A stretch of 64,000 nt of DNA from Coxiella endosymbiont of Amblyomma sculptum (GTDB lineage Bacteria; Pseudomonadota; Gammaproteobacteria; Coxiellales; Coxiellaceae). The stretch is from the NCBI RefSeq assembly GCF_009883795.1, contig NZ_CP033868.1:1-64000 (forward strand). The letters are read 5' to 3'. How positions within the stretch are numbered: the stretch's first letter is position 1; every line of letters begins with the position of its first letter. The position numbers and the translations under genes were made by a program. The notes beneath the pieces were generated by a model, which was not told where the DNA came from, did no database searches, and worked only from the letters and a program-made list of their open reading frames with translations. Shown here one piece after another: positions 24,253 to 32,532 of this stretch.

Positions 24253-26289
24253 GTGCGGGTGAACATTAGCAGCAATTTACCTCAATTCAGGTCTATTGTA
24301 CTTAGCGATGTAGAAACATCTTTGGATCAGTTGCTGAATGATAATAGAAATAAGATTGATCGTATTGTAACGCTAAAAAGAAATTATACGTGGAACACTT
24401 TAATGCAACCTCTAGAAGATATTAATGATCGGCTATATCGCTATTGGGCACCCATCAATCATTTAAATTCGGTAGTTCATTCTCCGGTTTTACATAAAAT
24501 CTATCATGCGTGTCTTTCTAAATTGTCGAAGTATTTTACTGAGATTGATTATCACTACGGTATCTATCAGGCTATTCAATCATTAGTAAAGTTTCAAAAA
24601 TTGGATAAAATTCGGCGCAGAATTGTCAATAATAAAGTTTGTAATTTCAAATTGGCGGGGATTGATTTGTCATACAAAAAAAAAATCCGTATTTTGCAGT
24701 TGTCCGAAACTTTATTACAACATCAAGATGCATTTGAAGAAAATGTACTGAGTGCTACTCAAGGATGGTTTAAATGCGTTACGGATGAAAATGAACTTTT
24801 CGGTATACCTCCTCATGCGGTGAGTTTTTCTCGTCAAAGGGCAAAACAACGAGAATTAAAAGACAGTTGGGTATTTACTTTAGAAATTCCTTCTTATTTG
24901 TCTGTTATAACATACGCTGATTCTCGAGCTTTACGAAAAGAAATGTTAACAGCGTATGTTACTCGAGCATCAGATCATGGACCCAATGCCGGAAAATGGG
25001 ATAATTCGCTTGTTATAGAAAGAATTCTCAAAACTCGTTTGGAATTGGCACAATTGCGAAATTTTGCAAATTACGCTCAATTTTCTCTATCCACAAAGAT
25101 GATCAAGGAGCCAAAAGAAGTCTGTAAATTCTTACGTCAGTTAATAAAATATGTGATTCCTGCGTCAAAAAAAGAATTTACGGACCTTTGTGCATTTTCA
25201 AAAAAAGAATTGGATATCAAAAAATTAGAACCTTGGGATATTGCATATGCAACTGAGAAACTACGACAGAAGAAGTATAGCATTTCTCAAGAAGATTTAA
25301 GACCGTATTTTCCAGAAGAACAGGTTATTCAAGGGTTATTCGACATTGCAAATCGATTATTTCGAATTACAGTAAAACCAATGGTTGGTGTAGATATTTG
25401 GCATCCCGATGTACACTGCTATTCAGTGTATGATGAACAAAATCAATTGTGCGCGTACCTTTATTTTGATTTGTATACTCGTGCGAATAAGAGAAGTGGT
25501 GCTTGGATGGACAATGCTTGTACAAGACGTCAACTGTCTGATGGAGATATTCAACTGCCTGTTGCTTTTGTCGTCTGCAATTTTCGTCCGTCTATGGACA
25601 ATATTTCTGCTCTTTTCAGCCATGAAGAGGTTATAACGTTGTTTCATGAATTTGGCCACGCTCTTCAGCATATGCTTACCAAAATCAATTATTCGGAAAT
25701 TTCTGGAATAAATGGAATTCCTTGGGATGCAGTAGAATTGGCGAGTCAATTTTTAGAAAATTGGGCTTGGCAAAAAGAATCGCTACGTATGATCACTAAA
25801 CACTATAAAACAGGCGAATCTTTACCCGATATATTGTTCCAAAAAATGCATAAATCTCAAAATTTTCAAGCAGCTATGAAAATGATGCGTCAGTTAGAAT
25901 TTGCCTTGTTCGACATGCGGTTGCATATTGAGTTTGATCCTACTGTGAAAAATCAAGTGCAAAAAATTCTTGATGAAGTTCGTAAAGAATCTTGTGTAGT
26001 ACCTATACAGACATTTGATAGATTCCAAAATAGCTTTTCTCATATTTTTTCAGGCGATTACGCAGCGGGGTATTATAGTTACCAGTGGTCTGAAATGATG
26101 GCTGCTGATGCGTTTTCTCTCTTTAAAAAAAGAGGAATATTCGATTTTCATAGTGCTCAAAAATTTTTGAGTCACATCTTGGAACCTGGTGGTTCTGAAG
26201 AACCTATACATTTGTTTAAAGCTTTTCGCGGAAGAGAACCGAGAATTTCGTCTTTACTAAAGCAAAAAGGTATCAAATCTTATTTCTAA
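24253..26289 (+). CDS. prlC: Oligopeptidase A (M3 family zinc metallopeptidase)
   Basis: Cytoplasmic endopeptidase that degrades short peptides and cleaved signal peptides. The zinc-binding motif HEFGH sits near residue 465, with the distal glutamate in WDAVELASQFLENW. The SDHGPNAGKWDNS and FSHIFSGDYAAGYYSYQWSEMMAADAF blocks match oligopeptidase A. At 678 residues (GTG start) it is full length. In enterobacteria it is followed by rsmJ; here rsmJ is about 5 kb away. Confidence 0.96.
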   Translation: MRVNISSNLPQFRSIVLSDVETSLDQLLNDNRNKIDRIVTLKRNYTWNTLMQPLEDINDRLYRYWAPINHLNSVVHSPVLHKIYHACLSKLSKYFTEIDYHYGIYQAIQSLVKFQKLDKIRRRIVNNKVCNFKLAGIDLSYKKKIRILQLSETLLQHQDAFEENVLSATQGWFKCVTDENELFGIPPHAVSFSRQRAKQRELKDSWVFTLEIPSYLSVITYADSRALRKEMLTAYVTRASDHGPNAGKWDNSLVIERILKTRLELAQLRNFANYAQFSLSTKMIKEPKEVCKFLRQLIKYVIPASKKEFTDLCAFSKKELDIKKLEPWDIAYATEKLRQKKYSISQEDLRPYFPEEQVIQGLFDIANRLFRITVKPMVGVDIWHPDVHCYSVYDEQNQLCAYLYFDLYTRANKRSGAWMDNACTRRQLSDGDIQLPVAFVVCNFRPSMDNISALFSHEEVITLFHEFGHALQHMLTKINYSEISGINGIPWDAVELASQFLENWAWQKESLRMITKHYKTGESLPDILFQKMHKSQNFQAAMKMMRQLEFALFDMRLHIEFDPTVKNQVQKILDEVRKESCVVPIQTFDRFQNSFSHIFSGDYAAGYYSYQWSEMMAADAFSLFKKRGIFDFHSAQKFLSHILEPGGSEEPIHLFKAFRGREPRISSLLKQKGIKSYF

Positions 26290-26445
26290 TAAGTTTGTAC
26301 ATTTACAGTTTACAGATTGTAAATAGAATACCTAAAAGACTCGGTATTATAATAGATTGGAAGCTATAAACCAGAGGTTTAGAGGGGAGTTGAATCCGAA
26401 AGAAAGATTACATCTTACATCTTATATGTAGAGAGTACAGTATTT

Positions 26446-26580
26446 CCTTTCTGTAGCAAGAGAGATACAAGATTCATGAATAAAATAATCATCAAGAACA
26501 TTAATGTTTATTTCGAAAAGTAGTATTTGCCGTCAATGAATAAATGCTTCCTGTAAATTATAGATCTTGCTACAAGAAAG
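26446..26580. repeat. 15-bp inverted repeat pair flanking 105 bases
   Basis: CTTTCTGTAGCAAG ending at 26460 pairs with CTTGCTACAAGAAAG at 26566-26580, with a single bulged base. The 105 bases between are AT-rich and non-coding. It could be a decayed miniature element or a chance repeat. Confidence 0.4.
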
Positions 26581-26597
26581 AAGGAGGGTAAGGTAAT

Positions 26598-26690
26598 CTG
26601 AAAACCTACAAACGTGTAAAAAGCTGTGGTATTTTTGTTTGTATTGTCGCACTGTGTATATTTTCTACATTCAGGACGAAAATACGTTGA
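26598..26690 (+). pseudogene. Possible 5' remnant of a secreted or lipoprotein gene
   Basis: An AAGGAGG at 26581-26587 is followed 10 bases later by CTG and a 30-residue frame: a basic start (KTYKRVKS), then a hydrophobic run (CGIFVCIVALCIFSTF) and a stop. The composition resembles a signal peptide. If CTG is a mutated ATG, this is the 5' end of an eroded gene. No downstream continuation is recognisable. Confidence 0.25.
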
Positions 26691-26796
26691 AATAAAGAGA
26701 CCAAATTAAGTAGAATTATAAGCAAGTGCATACTTTATATTTAGTTACAGAATCAAAATGTATCGCACCGATTAAGATGAATAAAAAAATAAACGT

Positions 26797-27462
26797 ATGT
26801 TAGAAAACAATCTCAAGGAGATGGTGGCATTTGAAGCCATTCAGTATATCAAAAATGTTGATGTTATTGGTATTGGGACTGGGTCTACTGTAAATTGTTT
26901 TGTCAATGCGCTTGCTGAAACGAAACAACATATTGAAGGCGCAATAGCCAGTTCTGTTACTACAGAAAAATCTCTCAAGAAGAGAGGAATTCCCTTAATT
27001 GACCTCAATTCAGTTCCGAGCCTAGAAATATATATAGATGGGGCAGACGAATTCAATGAACATTGCTATCTTATTAAAGGTGGTGGTGGTGCGTTAACGA
27101 GAGAAAAAATTATCGCTTCTATTGCTGATAATTTTGTTTGTATGGTTAGTGAAAATAAGAAAGTTGATGTTTTGGGTAGATTTCCTTTACCCATCGAAGT
27201 TATTCCTATGGCTCGAAGTTTTGTTGCACGCGAAGTGGCAAAATTACAAGGAAGCCCCGTTTATCGGAACGGATTTGTTACTGATAATGGCAATATTATT
27301 TTAGATGTTTACAATCTAAATTTTCTCAATCCAATAGAACTAGAAAGAACACTAAACAATATTCCCGGTATCGTCGGAAATGGACTTTTTACTCATCGTC
27401 CTGCAGACATTTTACTTGTAGGAACTGCTTCTGGTGTACAGAAGATTGTAAGAAAGAAATGA
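26797..27462 (+). CDS. rpiA: Ribose-5-phosphate isomerase A
   Basis: Interconverts ribose-5-phosphate and ribulose-5-phosphate in the non-oxidative pentose phosphate pathway. Signature segments are IGIGTGSTV (residues about 27-35), DGADEFNEH with the catalytic aspartates, KGGGGALTREKI and FPLPIEVIPMA. At 221 residues it is standard. Together with rpe (35.2 kb) and tkt (47.3 kb) it gives much of this branch within the window. Confidence 0.97.
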   Translation: MLENNLKEMVAFEAIQYIKNVDVIGIGTGSTVNCFVNALAETKQHIEGAIASSVTTEKSLKKRGIPLIDLNSVPSLEIYIDGADEFNEHCYLIKGGGGALTREKIIASIADNFVCMVSENKKVDVLGRFPLPIEVIPMARSFVAREVAKLQGSPVYRNGFVTDNGNIILDVYNLNFLNPIELERTLNNIPGIVGNGLFTHRPADILLVGTASGVQKIVRKK

Positions 27463-27494
27463 TAGTGGGAAGAATTAAATAAAAAATAAACTCC

Positions 27495-27522
27495 TTGCAC
27501 TTCTTTTTATCCTGAGTATAAT
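27495..27522 (+). promoter_or_regulatory. Strong sigma-70-like promoter between rpiA and csrA
   Basis: TTGCAC at 27495-27500 and perfect TATAAT at 27517-27522 with a 16-base spacer. This is the best promoter match I found. Transcription would start near 27530, leaving about 200 bases of leader before csrA, which includes an ATTAGAA/TTCTAAT palindrome near 27580. Confidence 0.55.
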
Positions 27523-27727
27523 GGCTCGCTGCCCAGAAGTTTTATTTTATTTACACAGTATGTGTTTTGAATTAATTAGAATTTTCTAATTTTCAGGTAA
27601 GAATATTAAATACTAAATATAAATATATCACTAGATATAAATATATTAAATAATAATAATGAGGATAGAAAAGATTTGATAAAATCGCCATTGACACGGG
27701 GTGATAAAAAAACAAAGGAAGCTTATC

Positions 27728-28033
27728 ATGTTAGTCTTAACGAGAACGCTTGGCCAACGATTGATCATTGGTAATAATGAAAAGATCAAGACTGAAACGA
27801 CCAAAACTAAAACTCTAGAACATTCGGATTCAACTTCAGCCATTGATCTCTCCAATGAGAAGATTGTCATAACGGTTTTAGAAGTAAGAGGTAATCAAGT
27901 GCGAATCGGTATTGACGCACCAAAGCATATTCCAGTACATCGAGAAGAAATCTACTATCGTATTCAGAACGAGGAAAAGGAGGAAAAGGGCGAGGAAAAG
28001 AAGTTGGAAACACCGAGAAACGAGAAGTTGTAG
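27728..28033 (+). CDS. csrA: Carbon storage regulator CsrA with a 28-residue internal insertion
   Basis: RNA-binding post-transcriptional regulator; the usual protein is about 60 residues and dimerises by strand swapping. Here [15 protein letters not shown] (strands 1-2) and [22 protein letters not shown] plus [11 protein letters not shown] (strands 3-5 and helix) are intact, including the RNA-contacting arginine in VHREE. Between them sit 28 extra residues (about 17-44, rich in T, K, E, S), and a K/E-rich tail follows, giving 101 residues. Start: ATG at 27728 with AAAGGAAG just upstream. The insertion point equals that of the extra helix in the Pseudomonas CsrA homologue RsmN, but the rest of the fold is the ordinary CsrA order. 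Confidence 0.93.
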   Translation: MLVLTRTLGQRLIIGNNEKIKTETTKTKTLEHSDSTSAIDLSNEKIVITVLEVRGNQVRIGIDAPKHIPVHREEIYYRIQNEEKEEKGEEKKLETPRNEKL

Positions 28034-28113
28034 AAAAAAGCAGAGCAAACCCTTTGTTTTGTTTGATTTTGTTTAGTTTAGATTTTTTCTCTTTAATTTT
28101 GGTCAACTTTCGT

Positions 28114-28995
28114 TTAGTTTTTTAGTATTTTTGATATCGAAAGATCTGAGTTTTTTAGTTTTTTCAGTACGGATGATGTATCCGGGTAAATTCCAAACCA
28201 TAAATGAAAAAGAGCAGCGTTGTGTTCTATTAGCATACCTAAACCGTCACAGCATTTTTCAGCACCTTGGGCACCACTCCACTGTAAAAATGGGGCGGCT
28301 GCTTTTCCATAGGAAAGATCGTAACAAAAAGTCCTTGATCCAATAATAGCAGTCGGCAATTGCAGAACTTGTCCTTGATGGCCTGAGCTGGTGGCATGGA
28401 TTATGATGTCGTAGGGTATTGGTTTTAAATCATTAAAACCAATACCCTGCATTCTGATTTGCAGACGATAGTGATGAAAATGAGATACTAACTTTCGTGC
28501 TCTAGAAACTGTTCGATTTGCTATAACAATTTTCTTTGGTTTAGCGTTTGCTAAAGGCCCTAGAATTCCACGAGCAGCTCCTCCTGCTCCCAAAATCAGA
28601 ATAGATTTTCCGAGTAGGGAAATTCTTTGGTTACGCGTCAAGTCTTTCACTAATCCTATGCCATCGTAGTTAGCACCGTAAGTAGTGCCATCATTGAGAA
28701 ATCGTAAAGCGCTTACAGCTTGTGCTTCTCTCGCTTCTTGGCTGTATCTATTCGAAATTCTGTAGGCTTCATGTTTAAAAGGCGAAGTAATGTTCATTCC
28801 CCTACCTCCTCTTTTTTGGAATCTTTTTAAAACACTCACAAAATTGCTAGAAGATGCCTCTATTTTTAGATAGAGCAATGCCTTTTGGATCTGTTTTCCA
28901 AAGTCTTGAAAAATAGCAGGCGATAGACTGTGTTCAATAGGATTTCCAATAACTGCGTATTTGTTCACTTTAACCTTTTTCTTTATTTCTTTCAC
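28114..28995 (-). CDS. aroE: Shikimate dehydrogenase (substrate site altered)
   Basis: NADPH-dependent reduction of 3-dehydroshikimate. The fold is clear: NPIEHSLSP at 18-26, MNITSPFK with the catalytic lysine (K74), the nucleotide-binding loop [17 protein letters not shown], and CYDLSYG. However, three shikimate-binding positions differ: the usual AVNT asparagine is Ser95, the NTDG threonine is Tyr110, and the C-terminal glutamine after GLGML is His258. The catalytic Lys and the Asp of the YDG motif are kept. It lies downstream of aroK-aroB on the same strand. It may be a diverged but active enzyme or one under relaxed selection. Confidence 0.9.
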   Translation of the reverse strand: MKEIKKKVKVNKYAVIGNPIEHSLSPAIFQDFGKQIQKALLYLKIEASSSNFVSVLKRFQKRGGRGMNITSPFKHEAYRISNRYSQEAREAQAVSALRFLNDGTTYGANYDGIGLVKDLTRNQRISLLGKSILILGAGGAARGILGPLANAKPKKIVIANRTVSRARKLVSHFHHYRLQIRMQGIGFNDLKPIPYDIIIHATSSGHQGQVLQLPTAIIGSRTFCYDLSYGKAAAPFLQWSGAQGAEKCCDGLGMLIEHNAALFHLWFGIYPDTSSVLKKLKNSDLSISKILKN

Positions 28996-29036
28996 CTTTA
29001 ATAGTTAGAATGGGAGATTTTATGTCGATCCGTTTA

Positions 29037-30137
29037 CTATGTACGGGATAGGTTGATGAAAAATGCCCTTAAAACATTTTCGTCGATCTGATCCGAGATG
29101 ATCGCATGTCCAATACGCTCTAATAATACCAGACGTATTCGATACTTTGTCATTTTTTTGTCCCTACGCATAGAAATCAATAAAGAATCTAGGGAGTATC
29201 GAAAAATCCCCTTAGGTAATTGGGTAGGCAGGGGAATTCGTTGTAACAATTCACAAATGCGCATTACTTCATAAGATTCAATAATTCCTAAGTAGCAGGA
29301 CAATTGGGCTGATAGTACCAAACCGAGTGCTACAGCTTCTCCATGAAGCCAATACCCATAACCAAAGAGATGTTCAATAGCATGGCCAAAAGTATGGCCT
29401 AAATTTAGGAGAGTGCGTATACCGGTTTTCTCTTTTTCGTCGGAATTTATAATATCGATTTTAATTTTACAAGCGCGTTTAACAACAATCTGTAAGTAAC
29501 TGAGATCTCGTCTTAATAAGTAGGTAATATTTTTTTCAAGATCAATAAAAAATCCTTTATCGCAGATAAGAGCGGATTTGACAATCTCGGAGATTCCAGA
29601 ATTGAATTCTCGTGAAGGTAAAGTATGCAACGTATGCAAATCGATAACCACCGCTTTAGGGTGATGAAATGTTCCAATAAGATTTTTTCCATACGGATGA
29701 TTTATAGCGGTTTTCCCACCAATAGAAGCATCAACTTGAGCAAGAAGGGTTGTTGGTAGTTGAACAAAATCTATTCCTCTCTGATAGCATGCTGCAACAA
29801 ATCCTGTCAAATCGCCTACAATGCCACCGCCTAAGGCGATTAAAGTAGAGTCTCGGGGGTAATTGCCTATTATCAACATGTTCAGGATCTTTTTCCAGTA
29901 TCTAATATTTTTGAATTGCTCTCCATCAGGCAATAAGTAATGTTCACATTGGAGATCATGAAAAACAACTTTTAGTGGTGTAAGGTATAGCGGTGCCACA
30001 ATACCATTAGTTACGATCATTATCCGACAATTTTTGATGTATTGTCGAAGAAGGATCTCATCTTTCAAAAGATTTACTCCGATATAGATTGGATAACAAG
30101 ATTCTTTCGTATTGACAAAAATACAGTCAGTCTTCAT
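29037..30137 (-). CDS. aroB: 3-dehydroquinate synthase
   Basis: Zinc- and NAD-dependent cyclisation of DAHP, second step of the shikimate pathway. Conserved blocks: PDGEQFKN, ALGGGIVGDLTGFVAACYQRG, QLPTTLLAQVDASIGGKTAINHPYGKNLIG, and metal ligands in NLGHTFGHAIEH and LHGEAVALG. At 366 residues it is standard. Its start overlaps the aroK stop by four bases. Confidence 0.97.
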   Translation of the reverse strand: MKTDCIFVNTKESCYPIYIGVNLLKDEILLRQYIKNCRIMIVTNGIVAPLYLTPLKVVFHDLQCEHYLLPDGEQFKNIRYWKKILNMLIIGNYPRDSTLIALGGGIVGDLTGFVAACYQRGIDFVQLPTTLLAQVDASIGGKTAINHPYGKNLIGTFHHPKAVVIDLHTLHTLPSREFNSGISEIVKSALICDKGFFIDLEKNITYLLRRDLSYLQIVVKRACKIKIDIINSDEKEKTGIRTLLNLGHTFGHAIEHLFGYGYWLHGEAVALGLVLSAQLSCYLGIIESYEVMRICELLQRIPLPTQLPKGIFRYSLDSLLISMRRDKKMTKYRIRLVLLERIGHAIISDQIDENVLRAFFINLSRT

Positions 30138-30709
30138 ACACAGAATCTGTGAATTTTTTTATTAATATCCATTAAAATTTGGATGGCTGTTTGTCGAGGT
30201 CCTGTGCTATTGTCCACCGAATAAGTAAGATTTGCTGTATTTTTGTATAAAGATTCCCGTTCTTTATTAAGTTTCAGAATTTTCTCTTTCGAATTGTATT
30301 GAGTAAATAAAGGACGATTGTTCTTATCTAGAGAAAGACGTTTTATTTGTATCTCCGCTGTAATCATTAAATAGACAACGATACCGTTTTTGGATAGATG
30401 GTGGCGGTTGGTATCGACTAATACAGAGCCACCTCCTGTAGATAGAATGATGTTATTAAATTTACATAATGAAACAATCGTCTCAACTTCTTGTTTGCGA
30501 AATCGATCTTCTCCTTCCCGTTCAAAAATCTCTGGAATGTTCATACCTGTGTGTTTTTCAATTTCAACATCCGAATCGTAAAAAAATTTTTTGGTTAAAT
30601 CGGAAAGTTGTTTTCCTATACTAGTTTTTCCAGATCCCATAGGACCGATAAGATAAATATTAGTAGAACTATAAATTTTGTAATCTTGCTTTCTCTTTGT
30701 TTTTTTCAT
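30134..30709 (-). CDS. aroK: Shikimate kinase
   Basis: Phosphorylates shikimate at O3 using ATP. It contains Walker A GPMGSGKTSIGKQL, the shikimate-binding aspartate in YDSDVEIE and arginine in EDRFRKQE, the GGGS motif, and the lid arginine in NNRPLF. With 191 residues it is slightly longer than E. coli AroK owing to a short N-terminal extension (MKKTKRKQDYK). It is the first gene of aroK-aroB-aroE. Confidence 0.96.
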   Translation of the reverse strand: MKKTKRKQDYKIYSSTNIYLIGPMGSGKTSIGKQLSDLTKKFFYDSDVEIEKHTGMNIPEIFEREGEDRFRKQEVETIVSLCKFNNIILSTGGGSVLVDTNRHHLSKNGIVVYLMITAEIQIKRLSLDKNNRPLFTQYNSKEKILKLNKERESLYKNTANLTYSVDNSTGPRQTAIQILMDINKKIHRFCV

Positions 30710-30947
30710 ACGACGAAGTTTTTCTCCCTATATCGTTTCTCTTGATTTTTTCAGAACTACTATACACGTATACAATTTACTCTGCTTTCATTTTTACAAC
30801 GGATGCAAAAAAATATATTAATTGTTCAAAAAATTTGTAAATCAAGATCATTCGAGATATCCTACGAAGTAGGGGACAGTGGTTTTTTTGGTTTGGTCTT
30901 TGTATTCTTTAAAGTTCTAAAATTAGGAAAGACTTTGAGGGTTCGTT

Positions 30948-31106
30948 GTGAAGAAATATGTATGCTTGCTGTGTGGTTTCGTCTACGAAGAAGAAAAAGG
31001 GTGGTCTGAGGACGGAATTTCTCCCGGAACGGAATGGGAAAATATATCTGAGAATTGGGTTTGTCCCGAGTGCGGTGCGGGAAAATCAGACTTTGAGATG
31101 ATATAA
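30948..31106 (+). CDS. Rubredoxin
   Basis: A 52-residue one-iron electron-transfer protein. It has both CxxC iron-binding knuckles: [10 protein letters not shown] at the N-terminus and [15 protein letters not shown] at the C-terminus, with [10 protein letters not shown] between. The start is GTG at 30948, after a GAGGG ribosome-binding site. Partners are not identifiable here. The gene lies 109 bases upstream of erpA on the same strand, so two iron proteins may be co-expressed. Confidence 0.95.
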   Translation: MKKYVCLLCGFVYEEEKGWSEDGISPGTEWENISENWVCPECGAGKSDFEMI

Positions 31107-31215
31107 TATCATAATATATAATAATACAAATGATATAACATAAAATGTTGTTTGAAATTTATTTTGTACCTGTATCTATACAGTGTTGTTGACACAGTCG
31201 ATTGAAGGAGGATTT

Positions 31216-31722
31216 GTGGATAATTTAGCGCGGACGTTGCCTCAATCCGTTCTGTTCTTTACTGACGCTGCAGCTCGTAAGGCGCAGGAATTGATTGATG
31301 AAGAAAAAAACCCCAATCTCAACTTACGTGTCTTTATTACAGGCGGTGGTTGTTCTGGTTTTCGGTACAGCTTTGTCTTTGACGAAGTTATAAATTCCGA
31401 CGATTTTGTTATCAAGAAGATTATTTTGCAGTCTTCGCAAGAATTACAAAAAGTTCAGTTACAAAAGCAATTACAAAAAAAAGAAGAACGAAAAGAACGA
31501 AAAGAAAACGACGAAAGGAATAACAAAGAAGAAAATGGGAATGGAGAGAATAGTTTCTGTCAGCAGACAAAGTTAGTGAATCTACTGATTGATCCTATAA
31601 GTCTTCAGTATCTTGAAGGTGCCGAAATCGATTATCGTGAAGATGTTAGCGGGGCACAATTTATAATTCGCAATCCAAATGCCAAATCGACTTGTGGTTG
31701 TGGATCTTCTTTTGCGATATGA
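31216..31722 (+). CDS. erpA: Iron-sulfur cluster insertion protein ErpA with a ~50-residue charged insertion
   Basis: A-type carrier that delivers Fe-S clusters to apo-proteins. [15 protein letters not shown] (first ligand Cys46) and the C-terminal [14 protein letters not shown] (Cys160, Cys162) are intact, and [16 protein letters not shown] matches E. coli ErpA. Between residues about 69 and 118 sits an insertion of about 50 residues rich in Q, K, E, R and N, with an extra cysteine at 115, raising the size to 168 residues versus 114 in E. coli. Start: GTG at 31216, 5 bases after GAAGGAGG; the open frame extends to 31183 but lacks such a site. Confidence 0.94.
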   Translation: MDNLARTLPQSVLFFTDAAARKAQELIDEEKNPNLNLRVFITGGGCSGFRYSFVFDEVINSDDFVIKKIILQSSQELQKVQLQKQLQKKEERKERKENDERNNKEENGNGENSFCQQTKLVNLLIDPISLQYLEGAEIDYREDVSGAQFIIRNPNAKSTCGCGSSFAI

Positions 31723-31773
31723 ATTTTTTCGAAATTTCGAAATAGTGTGTTTAATCTTGAAAAAGTTGTTATA

Positions 31774-32532
31774 TCAGCGAATCAGGTAAATATCGAACCG
31801 ACTGCTCCTACCCTTATAAGAATAGGTGGGTTCTAAATTCGCCAATTTGGGCGCTAGGCTTGGTCGTTTAACGACTACTCGCCGCTTTGCTTTCTTTAGA
31901 GCTATTTTTAGCAATCGAGGTGAATCTTCGTCCCTTCCAACTATATATCGCAGGATGCGCATCTCTTTTTTGGAAAGAGCGGATTTTTTTCTAATCGGAT
32001 ACATAGGATCTATATAAATAACTTCGTAAGAACGTTTCGTCGTTAAAAGATAATTTTGTGCTTCCGATTCAATTAATTCTAGTTGAAGTGTTCTAAACCA
32101 TTCGACTGTTTTCGTTGCATTGTATAAGCCTTCTTTTAGTAAAGTGGAGATAATTGGATTTCGTTCAAGCATAGTCACTTTACATCCAAGATCAGCTAGT
32201 ATAAAAGCATCTCGACTTAGTCCTGCTGTCAAATCCAATACAATCGGATTGTAATGAGTTTTTAGACCAATAGCGCGTGCGATTAATTGATTTCGACCAC
32301 CACCGAATAATCTCCGATGCCTTAACACTCCATTGAGAAAATCCACATACACTGGACCAACAAAAGATTTGGAATCTGTTAAACGCAATTCAAGACGAGT
32401 AGGAGTGACAACCAATAATACAGGGCAATGATTACTAGAAAACGATACCAGTGACAATTTTAATTCTGTAGCAAGCGATTCTGCGTATTTCTGACGAGAT
32501 TTGTCTAAGCAGACGATAGCAATGTTAATCAT
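31774..32532 (-). CDS. rsmJ: 16S rRNA (guanine1516-N2)-methyltransferase RsmJ
   Basis: SAM-dependent rRNA methyltransferase. Recognised from VDFLNGVLRHRRLFGGGRNQLIARAIG, the SAM loop VLDLTAGLSRDAFILADLGC, LERNP and the catalytic YIDPMYPIRKKSALSKKEMR. The start is set at the ATG at 32532 (MINIAIVCLD), which overlaps the end of gshB by 8 bases; the open frame runs further into gshB. About 252 residues, family length. In enterobacteria it neighbours prlC; here it follows gshAB. Confidence 0.93.
   Translation of the reverse strand: MINIAIVCLDKSRQKYAESLATELKLSLVSFSSNHCPVLLVVTPTRLELRLTDSKSFVGPVYVDFLNGVLRHRRLFGGGRNQLIARAIGLKTHYNPIVLDLTAGLSRDAFILADLGCKVTMLERNPIISTLLKEGLYNATKTVEWFRTLQLELIESEAQNYLLTTKRSYEVIYIDPMYPIRKKSALSKKEMRILRYIVGRDEDSPRLLKIALKKAKRRVVVKRPSLAPKLANLEPTYSYKGRSSRFDIYLIR

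Larger units (their letters stand above)
26290..26796. other. Gene-free region between prlC and rpiA
   Basis: About 500 bases with no recognisable gene. It contains a near-perfect inverted repeat (26446-26460 with 26566-26580) and, directly after it, an AAGGAGG followed by a 30-codon frame that begins with CTG (listed separately). It looks like decayed coding sequence. Confidence 0.6.
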
